Source: Roseovarius halotolerans (lineage in GTDB: Bacteria; Pseudomonadota; Alphaproteobacteria; Rhodobacterales; Rhodobacteraceae). Taken from it: DNA of 64,000 nt. The notes below the pieces were generated by a model. That model was not told the origin of the DNA. It made no database searches and saw only the letters and a program-made list of their open reading frames with translations. The translations under genes and the position numbers were made by a program. The stretch spans positions 248,001 through 312,000 of the forward strand of contig NZ_FWFU01000003.1 in the NCBI RefSeq assembly GCF_900172255.1, written 5' to 3'. Shown here piece by piece: positions 1-7,679 of the stretch; within the stretch, counting starts at the first letter, position 1, and each line of letters starts with the position of its first letter.

Positions 1-942
1 TGGGTGCTGGACGACTGGCGACTGACCGACGACGCATCGATTTCTGACGATTTCGGCAATGCCCATGACGTGAGTCACGCGGGCCGCCTCGGCAACACCG
101 TGACGATCAACGGTCTTGTGCCGGAGACATTCGAGGTGGCATCAGGGGAGCGGATCCGCCTCCGCCTGATTAACGCCGCGAATGCCCGGATCTTCGCGCT
201 CGATTTCGGGGACCATACACCGCGCATCATCGCGCTCGACGGCCAACCCGTCACGCCACATGACCCGCCGGGCGGTCTTGTCGTTCTTGGACCCGCAATG
301 CGCGCCGACGTAATCCTGGATTGCATCGGTGAGCCCGGCGCGCAAGCCCAGCTTGTAGACCGTGCCTATCGCGGGAACGATTTTCGAGTCCTCGATTTCA
401 CCTACGCTGATACCGCCCTGCGCGAGGCCACACCCGACTGGCCGATCGCATTGCCCGCCAACCCCATTCCGGAACCAGACCTGAGTTCTGCGCAGCGTCA
501 TGAGGTGACGTTCACCGGCGGGATGATGGGCATGATGGTGGAGCGGGAGATGGGCCTGGAGCGGCGTGGCGGCATGATGGGCGGCGGGATGATGGGCATG
601 ATGCATGACGGACGCGGCATCTGGTTCGTCAACGGAAAAGCCGCCGAGGGGCATGTGCTCGACCCGTTCCTGACGCTTAAACGCGACGCAAGTCACATTC
701 TGGAAATGACCAACGCGACCGCTTTTGATCACCCGATTCATCTGCACGGCCACTCATTCCGCGTAATCAGCCGAAACGGTGCGCCGACGCCGCATCGGGA
801 ATGGCAGGACACGGTGCTCATGGCGCCCCGCGAACGGGTCGAGATCGCCTTCGTCGCCGACAACCTCGGCGACTGGATGTTCCACTGCCACATTCTCGAA
901 CACCAGGCTGCGGGAATGATGGGCGTGATCCGCGTCGCATGA
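1..942 (+). CDS. Multicopper oxidase, C-terminal part (cut by left edge)
   Basis: The reading frame is open to the first base, so the true start lies upstream. About 313 residues remain, covering the last two cupredoxin domains. The copper ligands are visible: HPIHLHGH near residue 244 (type 2/3 sites) and HCHILEH near residue 295 (type 1/3 sites), followed by the Met-type axial region. Between the domains, around residues 175-205, lies a Met-rich insert with runs of GGMMG, like those of CueO/CopA-type cuprous oxidases. It most likely oxidises periplasmic Cu(I) for copper tolerance. The following genes are on the same strand with short gaps and mostly encode copper or thiol functions, which supports this role. 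Laccase-like activity on other substrates cannot be excluded. Confidence 0.9.
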   Translation, partial: WVLDDWRLTDDASISDDFGNAHDVSHAGRLGNTVTINGLVPETFEVASGERIRLRLINAANARIFALDFGDHTPRIIALDGQPVTPHDPPGGLVVLGPAMRADVILDCIGEPGAQAQLVDRAYRGNDFRVLDFTYADTALREATPDWPIALPANPIPEPDLSSAQRHEVTFTGGMMGMMVEREMGLERRGGMMGGGMMGMMHDGRGIWFVNGKAAEGHVLDPFLTLKRDASHILEMTNATAFDHPIHLHGHSFRVISRNGAPTPHREWQDTVLMAPRERVEIAFVADNLGDWMFHCHILEHQAAGMMGVIRVA

Positions 943-962
943 GCTCCGGAGGAGGACAAGAT

Positions 963-1895
963 ATGACAAACAGTACCTTGAATTTTGAGCCGGACAGACG
1001 CCACTTCCTGGCACTGGGTATGGGTGCAGCCGCAGTGCTCGTATTGCCCGGCGCGGTGCGCGCGGCCGACCGGGCGGCCGATATTCGAACGCTCGCCTTC
1101 GACGGCGACACGCTGCTGATCGCAGGCGCAACACTGAGGGCCAGCCTCGACGGCGGTCGCAGCTGGCAAGAGAGACCGACACCTTCCCCGGTCTCCTCGA
1201 TCGCCACGCATCCTGCGCGTCCCGGACGTCTCCTTGCCGGACTGGCGCGGGGAGGGGTGGCCGTGTCCGGCGATGGCGGATCGTCATGGACTACCCGAAG
1301 CGACGGGCTTGCCTCCGGTGAGGTCACGGCGCTGGCTGTGGCCGCCGGAAACCCCGACATGATCTATGCCGCGATCCGCGGCGACGGCCTCTGGAAGAGC
1401 GAGGATGCAGGCGCAACCTGGGCCCTGGCCATGGACCGGCCCTGGCTCGACGCGGCCGAGCGCGACCCGCTGACGCTGGTATCGGTCGATCTCGATACCG
1501 GAATGGGCGGCATATGGATCTATGCGGGAACCGAGAAGGGCCTGACCCGCGTTCCGGACTGTTTCTGCCGCTGGCAGGACGTTCAGCCGGGCAATGCGAT
1601 GGACGCTCTGGCGGCGGGCGACGCACCGCCTGCCGAGGCACCCCTGCCGGCGGACGAACCGGTCCTGTCGCTGGCCAGTGCCCTGACGGCACCGTCTAAG
1701 CTTTACGCGGCACTGCCCTCGGGGGTCTGGGCGTCGCAGGACGGCGGCGTGGTCTGGACGCACAAGGCAGAAGGGCAGGGGAGGGCCATCGCGCTTCACC
1801 CAAGGGACGAAAATCACATAGCCGCCCTCCTCAACGGCACCCTGAACCTCAGCCGCGATGGCGGCGCTACCTGGGCCGCGCTCGCGGTCGCATGA
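963..1895 (+). CDS. Exported Asp-box (BNR-like) beta-propeller protein
   Basis: This 310-residue protein starts with an apparent Tat-type export signal (DRRHF, then a hydrophobic stretch ending AVRAA near residue 38). It carries at least five Asp-box motifs of the form S-x-D-x-G-x-x-W (near residues 61, 102, 145, 258 and 297), typical of sialidase-like or Ycf48-like propellers. No sialidase catalytic arginine set was identified, so a scaffold or assembly role in the periplasm is more likely than glycosidase activity. ATG 963 is preferred over upstream in-frame codons because GGAGGA precedes it and the upstream codons lie inside the oxidase gene. It may assist copper loading of the preceding oxidase; that is inference from gene order only. 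Confidence 0.75.
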   Translation: MTNSTLNFEPDRRHFLALGMGAAAVLVLPGAVRAADRAADIRTLAFDGDTLLIAGATLRASLDGGRSWQERPTPSPVSSIATHPARPGRLLAGLARGGVAVSGDGGSSWTTRSDGLASGEVTALAVAAGNPDMIYAAIRGDGLWKSEDAGATWALAMDRPWLDAAERDPLTLVSVDLDTGMGGIWIYAGTEKGLTRVPDCFCRWQDVQPGNAMDALAAGDAPPAEAPLPADEPVLSLASALTAPSKLYAALPSGVWASQDGGVVWTHKAEGQGRAIALHPRDENHIAALLNGTLNLSRDGGATWAALAVA

Positions 1896-1906
1896 TGGAG
1901 AACCCC

Positions 1907-2404
1907 ATGAACAGAAGATATGTCCTGGCTTCGCTTGCTGCACTTGGCGTCGGCGGAACCTTCACTTTCACGACGCTGACTTCGGCACAAAGCACCGAAG
2001 ACGCGACCGGTCCCGCAAGTACCGACGTGTCAGACGGAACGAAGCAGATCACGATCTGGCGCGATCCGGGCTGCGGTTGCTGCGACAGCTACGCCGATTA
2101 TCTGGAAGAGAACGGCTATCAGGTGACACGCATCGACGATCGGGATTTTGATAAGCGCTCAATCGAAGTCGGCGTTCCCGAGCAGGGGCTCGGCTGTCAT
2201 CTGGCCGAGATCGAAGGCTATTATGTCAGTGGATTGGTACCCTCGGAGATCCTGGAAAGGCTGGTCACGGAGAAGCCCGACATCACCGGCATTACTTTGC
2301 CGGGCATGCCTTCGAACGCGCCAGGAATGGCACGCGTAAAGACCGGTACGCTCAAGACCTATGCGTTCGGCGAGGGCGGGATCACCGTTTACTCCGATGA
2401 GTAA
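1907..2404 (+). CDS. DUF411 family periplasmic metal-binding protein
   Basis: This 165-residue protein has an N-terminal export signal ending near TSAQS and the DUF411 signature: CGCC near residues 56-59, then a conserved GLGCH and PGMPSNAPGM. Family members sit next to copper-resistance genes and are thought to bind copper in the periplasm. ATG 1907 is chosen because GGAG lies 8 bases upstream; two earlier ATGs at 1892 and 1895 overlap the stop of the preceding gene and would add only five residues. A second DUF411 gene with a different sequence lies at 30464-30922. The CGCC motif suggests thiolate metal binding, but the exact metal is not shown by the sequence. Confidence 0.85.
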   Translation: MNRRYVLASLAALGVGGTFTFTTLTSAQSTEDATGPASTDVSDGTKQITIWRDPGCGCCDSYADYLEENGYQVTRIDDRDFDKRSIEVGVPEQGLGCHLAEIEGYYVSGLVPSEILERLVTEKPDITGITLPGMPSNAPGMARVKTGTLKTYAFGEGGITVYSDE

Positions 2405-2408
2405 CTGC

Positions 2409-2537
2409 ATGGATATGATGACCGGCCCGATGATGGGGGTGATGATGTTCGGTGGAGGGCTTTTGCTCCTGCTCGTCGCCGCGGTTCTGCTGCTCAGCAT
2501 CGTCGCACTCGTGAAATACCTCAGGAGTGCGACATGA
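2409..2537 (+). CDS. Met-rich single-span mini-protein (42 aa)
   Basis: A short gene begins four bases after the DUF411 stop and ends in an ATGA overlap with the cytochrome c gene. The 42-residue product has a Met-dense N-terminus (MDMMTGPMMGVMM) followed by one hydrophobic helix of about 22 residues and a short basic tail. The tight coupling on both sides and the methionine pattern argue that it is translated. Methionine clusters of this kind bind Cu(I) in known copper proteins, so a membrane-anchored copper ligand or chaperone is possible. No named family is recognised. It could also be a small subunit of a neighbouring membrane complex. Confidence 0.6.
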   Translation: MDMMTGPMMGVMMFGGGLLLLLVAAVLLLSIVALVKYLRSAT

Positions 2538-3019
2538 GGCGGGCCGCAACAATCGGTGCCGCTGTTGCCACATTGACCGCGATCGGTGTTGCCGTCCTCG
2601 CGCAGTCGGAAAGCGACGAAGCTTCGGTGGACGGATTGACCTTCCTTGGCGACCCCGTGACTGTAGCCGACATCGCGGCAGGGCAGACGCTCTATGCTGA
2701 GAATTGCGCATCCTGTCACGGTGCCGATCTGGAAGGACAGCCCGATTGGCGGCGGCGTCTGGACAATGGGCGCATGCCCGCGCCGCCACATGACGAAACC
2801 GGCCATACCTGGCACCATTCGGACCGGAACCTCTTTATTGTGACCAAAGGCGGCGTCGGCGCCGTCGTGCCCGGCTACGAAAGCGACATGCCGGCGTACG
2901 ATGGCATTCTGACCGACGACGAGATTGCCGATGTTCTCTCTTACATCAAAAGCACCTGGCCGGATCGACAGCGCGAATTCCAGGCGGAAGTATCTGCCAA
3001 CGACAAAGGTGATTTATGA
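2534..3019 (+). CDS. Exported c-type cytochrome
   Basis: This 161-residue protein has an N-terminal signal or anchor (residues 1-25) and one haem-attachment motif, CASCH, near residue 58. A later MPAYDGILTDDEIADVLSY segment supplies the likely axial Met (near residue 119) and the closing helix of class I cytochrome c. It starts on the ATGA shared with the upstream mini-protein and ends in an ATGA overlap with the next gene, so it is firmly in the operon. It may accept electrons from the multicopper oxidase or serve thiol/copper redox chemistry in the periplasm; the partner is not determined by sequence. Confidence 0.85.
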   Translation: MRRAATIGAAVATLTAIGVAVLAQSESDEASVDGLTFLGDPVTVADIAAGQTLYAENCASCHGADLEGQPDWRRRLDNGRMPAPPHDETGHTWHHSDRNLFIVTKGGVGAVVPGYESDMPAYDGILTDDEIADVLSYIKSTWPDRQREFQAEVSANDKGDL

Positions 3020-3588
3020 GCGTGACCGAGGAACCCCGCCGCCGGAAGGGTCGGCTACTAACTATGATGCCAGTCGCGATCTTCGCCCTCATCGGCGCGG
3101 GTTTTTATTGGGGGCTGTTCAATGGTGACGACACTCTACCCTCACCACTTATCGGCAAGGCGGTGCCCGAGTTCGACCTGCCGCCGATAGAGGGACGAGC
3201 CGACGGTCTGTCGACCGCCGACCTGAAAGGGCAGGTGTCCATCGTGAACGTCTGGGCGTCCTGGTGCGTGCCGTGCCGGGTAGAGATGCCCCTCCTGAAC
3301 GAGTTGGCTGCCAGGGACGAGGTCGCAATATACGGCATCAACTACAAGGATCGTCCCGAAGAAGCCTTGGGCTTTCTTGATGAGCTTGGTGACCCTTACA
3401 CCCGCATCGGCGCCGACCGGAACGGGCGCGTCTCCATCGATTGGGGCGTTTACGGCCTGCCCGAGACCTTCGTGATCGATGCCGAGGGCCGAATTGCCTA
3501 CAAGCATATCGGCCCCTTTGACCGTCGTTCCCTGGAGGAAGACATCCTTCCCGTGGTGCGGCGCCTTCAGGAAGGAGCCGGATCATGA
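3016..3588 (+). CDS. CcmG/DsbE-like thiol:disulfide oxidoreductase
   Basis: This 190-residue protein has an N-terminal membrane anchor (about residues 17-36) and a thioredoxin fold with the active site WCVPC (C84, C87). The sequence after it (GINYKDRPEEAL, then GVYGLPETFVID with the cis-Pro) is characteristic of DsbE/CcmG proteins, which keep apocytochrome or other periplasmic thiols reduced. A second CcmG is encoded at 37680-38234 with ccmF, H and I. This copy, beside a cytochrome c and CcdA (7673-8407), may be dedicated to the copper operon. It overlaps both neighbouring genes by ATGA. Confidence 0.88.
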   Translation: MSVTEEPRRRKGRLLTMMPVAIFALIGAGFYWGLFNGDDTLPSPLIGKAVPEFDLPPIEGRADGLSTADLKGQVSIVNVWASWCVPCRVEMPLLNELAARDEVAIYGINYKDRPEEALGFLDELGDPYTRIGADRNGRVSIDWGVYGLPETFVIDAEGRIAYKHIGPFDRRSLEEDILPVVRRLQEGAGS

Positions 3589-4109
3589 AACGACGCGAGT
3601 TATTGGCTGGTATGGCGGCGCTCGGCGTCGCGGGGCCGGTTCAAGCCAGACCATTAATGCCGCTTCACGAAAAGCCGCGGGAGATGCTGTCGCCACCTTT
3701 CGTCGATGGAAAAGGCCGCGATCTCACGCTGGCGGATTTCCGGGGCAGGGTCGTTCTGCTGAACATCTGGGCAACCTGGTGTGTTCCCTGTCGTGAAGAG
3801 ATGCCAACGCTCGACGCTTTGCAGGAAAAGCTGGGCGGGGACGATTTCCATGTCCTGCCACTGTCCATCGACCGCGCGGGAATGAAGGTGGTGCGCCGCT
3901 TCTACGAGGAAATCGGCATTCGCCATCTGGGAATGTACCTCGCCGACAGCACAAGGGCGATGCTGGCATTCGGTGTACTGGGCCTTCCCACCACGATCTT
4001 GATCGATCGCAACGGTTTCGAGCGCGGACGACTTGTGGGGCCGGCCGAATGGGACAGCCATGAAGTCATGGCCCAAATCCAGACCATCATCAACGAAAGG
4101 AGTGAATAG
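3585..4109 (+). CDS. TlpA-family exported thioredoxin-like protein
   Basis: The 174-residue product opens with a Tat-like signal (MKRRELLAGMAALGVAG) and has a thioredoxin-like domain with WCVPC (C66, C69) and a downstream GLPTTILID that carries the cis-Pro. TlpA proteins reduce periplasmic disulfides, including those of Sco and the CuA subunit of cytochrome oxidase. Having TlpA, two Sco-like proteins and PCu(A)C in one operon matches the known copper-centre assembly relay. Unlike DsbE just upstream it seems to be a soluble exported protein rather than membrane-anchored. Confidence 0.85.
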   Translation: MKRRELLAGMAALGVAGPVQARPLMPLHEKPREMLSPPFVDGKGRDLTLADFRGRVVLLNIWATWCVPCREEMPTLDALQEKLGGDDFHVLPLSIDRAGMKVVRRFYEEIGIRHLGMYLADSTRAMLAFGVLGLPTTILIDRNGFERGRLVGPAEWDSHEVMAQIQTIINERSE

Positions 4110-4112
4110 CCA

Positions 4113-4385
4113 ATGTCCGAAACATCACCTTACACCGAAACGCCGGAGGCACGTCCGTGGCGGCCGCAATTGGGACGGCGAAGTCTGATTCTTGCGTCAA
4201 TGGCGATCATTGGCGCCGGGCTTTACTTGAATTGGGGCTGGGTGACGGCCATCGGAGCCGCGCCGCTGATCCTGGCCGTGGCACCCTGCGCCGTGATGTG
4301 CGGGCTTGGCGTCTGCGTGATGTGCAAATCCAACTCATGCGAAAAAAGTAACTCGGCCGCAGAGCCGAGCTTGTCGAGGGACTGA
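4113..4385 (+). CDS. Small Cys-rich membrane protein, unknown function
   Basis: The 90-residue product has two hydrophobic spans (about residues 26-42 and 47-66). The second runs into a cysteine cluster, CAVMCGLGVCVMCKSNSC, giving five cysteines in 18 residues at the membrane face. It begins three bases after the TlpA stop. Five closely spaced cysteines suggest metal or disulfide exchange at the membrane, perhaps with the TlpA/DsbE products. I do not recognise a named family. Translation is supported by operon position and the clear membrane topology. Confidence 0.65.
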   Translation: MSETSPYTETPEARPWRPQLGRRSLILASMAIIGAGLYLNWGWVTAIGAAPLILAVAPCAVMCGLGVCVMCKSNSCEKSNSAAEPSLSRD

Positions 4386-4422
4386 ACCCGAAAAGCTCTA
4401 GAAAACCTGAAGGAGAAACTTA

Positions 4423-4704
4423 ATGACACTTTTCAAGAACCTGAGCATGGCGACTGCCGTGTCCACACTTTTGGCCACCGGCGTGGTTGCCCAGGACAAC
4501 ACCGGTTTGTCCGGCCAGATGATGGACGGTGAGAGCGGCATGGCCGGCAACATGATGAACGGCGATATGTCCGGCATGGACGGCATGATGCCCATGATGA
4601 AGATGATGCAGAAAATGGGCCCGATGATGGAGGCCTGCACCGAGATGATGGAGGCAATGAACAACTCCAAGAATGAAACCGCCCCTTCGACCGACAAGGG
4701 CTGA
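4423..4704 (+). CDS. Exported Met-rich protein
   Basis: The 93-residue product has a signal peptide (cleavage near VVAQD, residue 24) followed by a region very rich in Met, with repeats such as GQMMDGE, GNMMNGD and MMPMMKMMQKMGPMM. About a quarter of the mature chain is methionine. A good Shine-Dalgarno, AAGGAGA, precedes ATG 4423. Such chains bind Cu(I) in periplasmic copper carriers, and a copper-sponge role is likely. A single Cys is also present. No enzyme domain is seen. Confidence 0.75.
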   Translation: MTLFKNLSMATAVSTLLATGVVAQDNTGLSGQMMDGESGMAGNMMNGDMSGMDGMMPMMKMMQKMGPMMEACTEMMEAMNNSKNETAPSTDKG

Positions 4705-4756
4705 ACAGCCATCGCCGGGGGCTGATGCCCCCGGCGAGAAGGCGCGGAAAATCGAG

Positions 4757-5512
4757 ATGACATTCAAAACTACCCACCAAATGCTTGGAGTTTTGCTTTG
4801 GGCGCTGATCTCTGCGCCCACGACGTCGCTGGCCCAGCAATCGACGCCGCTCGACCAGGTTGAGCAAGAGGCCATCAAAGCCTTGATCCTGCAAACGATC
4901 CGCGAGAACCCGGAAGTTCTAGTGGATACGCTCTTGGCCTTCGAGGAAGAGGCTCAGGCACAAGCCGAGGCCGAACAACATGCTGCTATTGCGCGCGTGG
5001 GTGACCTCCTGCTTGCGGACGGAAACACCGGCGTGATGGGCAATCCTGAGGGCGACATCGTGCTTGTCGAATTCTTCGACTACAACTGCCCCTATTGCCG
5101 ACGCGCGGCCCCGGTCCTTTTCGAATTGATAGAGGAGAACCCGGACTTGCGCATCATCATGCGGGAATGGCCAATTCTCGGACCCGACTCCGAACTGGCG
5201 GCTCGAGCGTCGCTGGCGGCGATAAAACAGAACAAGTTCGAAGCATTTCACGAGGCGCTGATGGCACATCCGCGCGCCAATACCGTCTTTATAAGAAGGG
5301 CCGCTGAGCAGGCGGGGCTGGACTACGACCAGTTGCAGGCAGACATGGACGCGCCTGAAGTCGATGCCCATATCGCAAAGTCTCACGATCTCGCACGGCA
5401 GCTTGGAATATCCGGCACGCCGACGTTTCTGATCGGGGAAACACTTCTTCCTGGATTGTTGGAAAAGGCCGATCTTCAGGCGCTGATTTCGGAGGCCGAA
5501 GATGTCGATTGA
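4757..5512 (+). CDS. DsbA-family protein, ScsC/DsbG-like
   Basis: The 251-residue protein has a signal peptide (residues 1-25), a helical N-terminal segment rich in E/A/Q (about 30-85) and a DsbA-like thioredoxin fold with FFDYNCPYC (C111, C114) and a GTPTF cis-Pro loop. The N-terminal helical stalk resembles the trimerising region of ScsC/Com1-type proteins that shuffle disulfides under copper stress. ATG 4757 is chosen because the first upstream in-frame ATG (4673) lies inside the Met-rich gene and would add non-signal sequence. A DsbA-like partner of a different subtype is encoded at 33418-34077, and an ScsB-like reductant at 39964-42066. Confidence 0.85.
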   Translation: MTFKTTHQMLGVLLWALISAPTTSLAQQSTPLDQVEQEAIKALILQTIRENPEVLVDTLLAFEEEAQAQAEAEQHAAIARVGDLLLADGNTGVMGNPEGDIVLVEFFDYNCPYCRRAAPVLFELIEENPDLRIIMREWPILGPDSELAARASLAAIKQNKFEAFHEALMAHPRANTVFIRRAAEQAGLDYDQLQADMDAPEVDAHIAKSHDLARQLGISGTPTFLIGETLLPGLLEKADLQALISEAEDVD

Positions 5513-6143
5513 ACCCGGTGAAACCCCTCCGAAATCGCGGCTCCTGAGATCCATATTGTGGAGCACGATAGCTGTTGCGCTCGCTGGGCTAGCGATCTTT
5601 TGGGCTTTGGATAACTATCTTGGCAACCGATCGAAGGCCGTCCGCTATTCGGGTGAGGCGGATATTCGATCCGAATTTTCACTGATAGATCACACCGGAC
5701 AAGAGGTGACACAGGCTGACTACGCCGACCGCTGGCAGCTTGTTTTCTTCGGTTTCACCAACTGCCCCGATGTTTGCCCGACGACACTGGCATATATGGC
5801 CAGCGTGCTGGACCTGCTCGGCAAAGATGCGGACCAGGTGGCGCCGATCTTCATCACGGTCGATCCGGAACGCGACACAGTGCCGGTCATGGCGGAATAT
5901 GTATCAGTCTTTCATCCGAGCCTGATCGGCCTGACCGGAACCGAAGCGCAGGTTGCCGAGGCCACCAGAAATTTCCGCACATGGTACGAGCGGACCGAGG
6001 ACGACAGCGCGCCGGACGGTTATTTCATGGCGCATGCCGGGCACATATACCTCATGCGGCCCGGTGGCGAATTTGAGGCGGTCTATCAGGAAGGCGGCCA
6101 ACCGCCCGAGGCGCTGGCGCAGGAAATCCGCAAAAAGCTATAA
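5502..6143 (+). CDS. SCO1/SenC family copper chaperone
   Basis: The 213-residue protein has one N-terminal transmembrane helix (about 22-40) and the Sco fold. The CPDVC copper motif is at C88-C92, the ITVDPERDT motif follows, and the third ligand His lies in AHAGHIYL near residue 178. Sco proteins deliver copper to, or reduce, the CuA site of cytochrome oxidase. It overlaps the preceding DsbA-like gene by 11 bases. Two other full Sco proteins are encoded at 32296-32922 and 34502-35104. Confidence 0.92.
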   Translation: MSIEPGETPPKSRLLRSILWSTIAVALAGLAIFWALDNYLGNRSKAVRYSGEADIRSEFSLIDHTGQEVTQADYADRWQLVFFGFTNCPDVCPTTLAYMASVLDLLGKDADQVAPIFITVDPERDTVPVMAEYVSVFHPSLIGLTGTEAQVAEATRNFRTWYERTEDDSAPDGYFMAHAGHIYLMRPGGEFEAVYQEGGQPPEALAQEIRKKL

Positions 6144-6160
6144 ACAATGGAACTTGCCAA

Positions 6161-6595
6161 ATGAAAATTACGACACTTGCAACCGCGCTAACTCTCTGGC
6201 CATTTTTCGCATCGGCCGATGTAACGATATCGGACGGTTGGGCCCGCGCGAGCATCCTCGCCTCGCGTCCGGCTGCGGCCTATCTCACGCTCACGAGCAA
6301 TCAAAGTGATCAACTGGTCGCAATCACGACGCCGATCGCTGGAAACGTCACCATTCACGCCGTCGAGACCGGCGGCGATGATGTTAGCCGAATGGTTGAG
6401 GTCGTCGCCTTGGACCTGCCCTCCGGAGAACCAGTGACCCTCGCGCCCGGCAGCATGCATCTGATGCTGATAGGCCTGTCGGAAAAACTCGAAGAAGGCA
6501 CCGATTTGCCATTGATCCTGACATTCGCATCGGGTGCCCGAATGGAAATCAGCGTCCCGGTTCTCGGGCCGGGCGCAATGGGACCGCAGGAGTAA
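6161..6595 (+). CDS. PCu(A)C copper chaperone
   Basis: The 144-residue protein has a signal peptide (about 1-19) and the complete copper motif H-x11-M-x21-H-x-M (H66, M78, H100, M102). This is the diagnostic site of PCu(A)C proteins that carry Cu(I) in the periplasm and hand it to Sco or CuA. It follows the Sco gene by 17 bases, the usual pairing. A second PCu(A)C with the same spacing pattern is encoded at 32922-33389, again next to sco. Confidence 0.92.
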   Translation: MKITTLATALTLWPFFASADVTISDGWARASILASRPAAAYLTLTSNQSDQLVAITTPIAGNVTIHAVETGGDDVSRMVEVVALDLPSGEPVTLAPGSMHLMLIGLSEKLEEGTDLPLILTFASGARMEISVPVLGPGAMGPQE

Positions 6596-6600
6596 CAGTC

Positions 6601-7158
6601 ATGAAAAACATACTCCTGCTGATAGCCCTCGTCGCGGGCCGCCCGGCCTACGCAGATCATCCTGGCGACCGTCTTGACGAGGTGATGGCACAAAAAGAAC
6701 CTGCTTTCACTGCCGTTGACCTCAACGAATTGCCGACGTTGAATCTGGTCGACGCTGACGGAAAACCGTTGGACTTGGAAAGCCTCTCCGATCAGGTCGT
6801 CGTTCTTAGTTTCGTCCCGTCCAACTGCGGGTTGCCCTGTGCTGATCAGCAGGCACTTCTTGAAAAGGTGAGGGGCGGAGTGAATGCATCTCCCATGCTG
6901 GACATGGTGACCTTCCTTGTGGTGACCGACGCCAGTGATCCGGTTCCCGGACCGATTGCCGAGAACGTGGTCATTGCTCGCGCAGAAGAGCCGATGGAGA
7001 ATCTGATCGATCAGTATCGCGCGATTGTGCCAGATCCCGAGGCTCCGCTTGTGCATGTTATCGCGCGCGGCAACCGCCATTCCGGGGTCTTTGCGGGTTC
7101 CGCTTTCCGGCACATCAACATGATCCTGTACGTCAACGGCCTGACAAACGCACATTAA
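6601..7158 (+). CDS. Sco-like thioredoxin-fold protein
   Basis: The 185-residue exported protein has a Sco/thioredoxin fold core: NLVDADGKPLDLESL, a strand ending SFVPSNC, and a CGLPC motif (C76, C80) with the same C-x3-C spacing as Sco. The usual PD between the cysteines is replaced by GLP, and the His-containing segment GSAFRHINMILYVNG occupies the place of the Sco ligand-His strand. It starts five bases after PCu(A)C. It is likely a divergent Sco acting in copper delivery or thiol reduction. Confidence 0.75.
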   Translation: MKNILLLIALVAGRPAYADHPGDRLDEVMAQKEPAFTAVDLNELPTLNLVDADGKPLDLESLSDQVVVLSFVPSNCGLPCADQQALLEKVRGGVNASPMLDMVTFLVVTDASDPVPGPIAENVVIARAEEPMENLIDQYRAIVPDPEAPLVHVIARGNRHSGVFAGSAFRHINMILYVNGLTNAH

Positions 7159-7178
7159 TCGAAGAACGGACCCCCGGC

Positions 7179-7679
7179 ATGACAGCGAATACCGAAACCA
7201 CTGAGATGAACGACACCGGGTGGCTCTCCGTCATCCGCCGATACATTGTCTATACCGCTGTCGGTCATCTGATCTGGGAAATGGCACATATTCCGCTCTA
7301 CACGATCTGGGTCGAAGGCACCTGGGGAGAAATTGTGTTCGCTGTCGTCCACTGCACCGGCGGAGATCTGTTAATCGCCATGAGCACGCTCCTGCTCGCC
7401 CTGTTTCTTGTCGGGGTGCACGCATGGCCGTCGGAACGCGCAGGGCGCGTCCTGCTTCTGGCGGTGGCCCTGGGCGTCTCCTACACGATCTTCAGCGAGT
7501 GGTTGAACATCGTGATCCGGGCGGCCTGGGCCTATCGCGACATCATGCCGGTGGTCCCCGTCATCGACGCCGGTCTCACGCCCCTGCTGCAATGGATCAT
7601 CGTCCCGACCCTGGCATATTGGGCTGCCACAAGAGTGCCCTTGCGCAAGCTATTCAGGGGTGAACGTGGTTCATGGTAG
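7179..7679 (+). CDS. Four-span membrane protein, unknown function
   Basis: The 166-residue protein has about four hydrophobic spans (near 25-48, 62-82, 88-110 and 132-152). His, Glu and Cys occur within or near the helices (GHLIWEMAHIPL, VVHCTGG), which could be metal or haem ligands, but no named family is recognised. It overlaps the next gene (CcdA) by seven bases, so the two are probably co-translated. A role in copper, haem or thiol traffic across the membrane is suggested only by context. Confidence 0.65.
   Translation: MTANTETTEMNDTGWLSVIRRYIVYTAVGHLIWEMAHIPLYTIWVEGTWGEIVFAVVHCTGGDLLIAMSTLLLALFLVGVHAWPSERAGRVLLLAVALGVSYTIFSEWLNIVIRAAWAYRDIMPVVPVIDAGLTPLLQWIIVPTLAYWAATRVPLRKLFRGERGSW

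Noticed and set aside
520-610. GGCATGATGGGC-type repeats as a possible DNA repeat array
   Set aside because: They are the codons of the Met-rich insert in the multicopper oxidase, explained by protein sequence.
801-962. Upstream extension of the Asp-box propeller gene into the oxidase gene
   Set aside because: The added residues are Arg/Pro-rich out-of-frame oxidase sequence; ATG 963 has its own ribosome site and begins the export signal.
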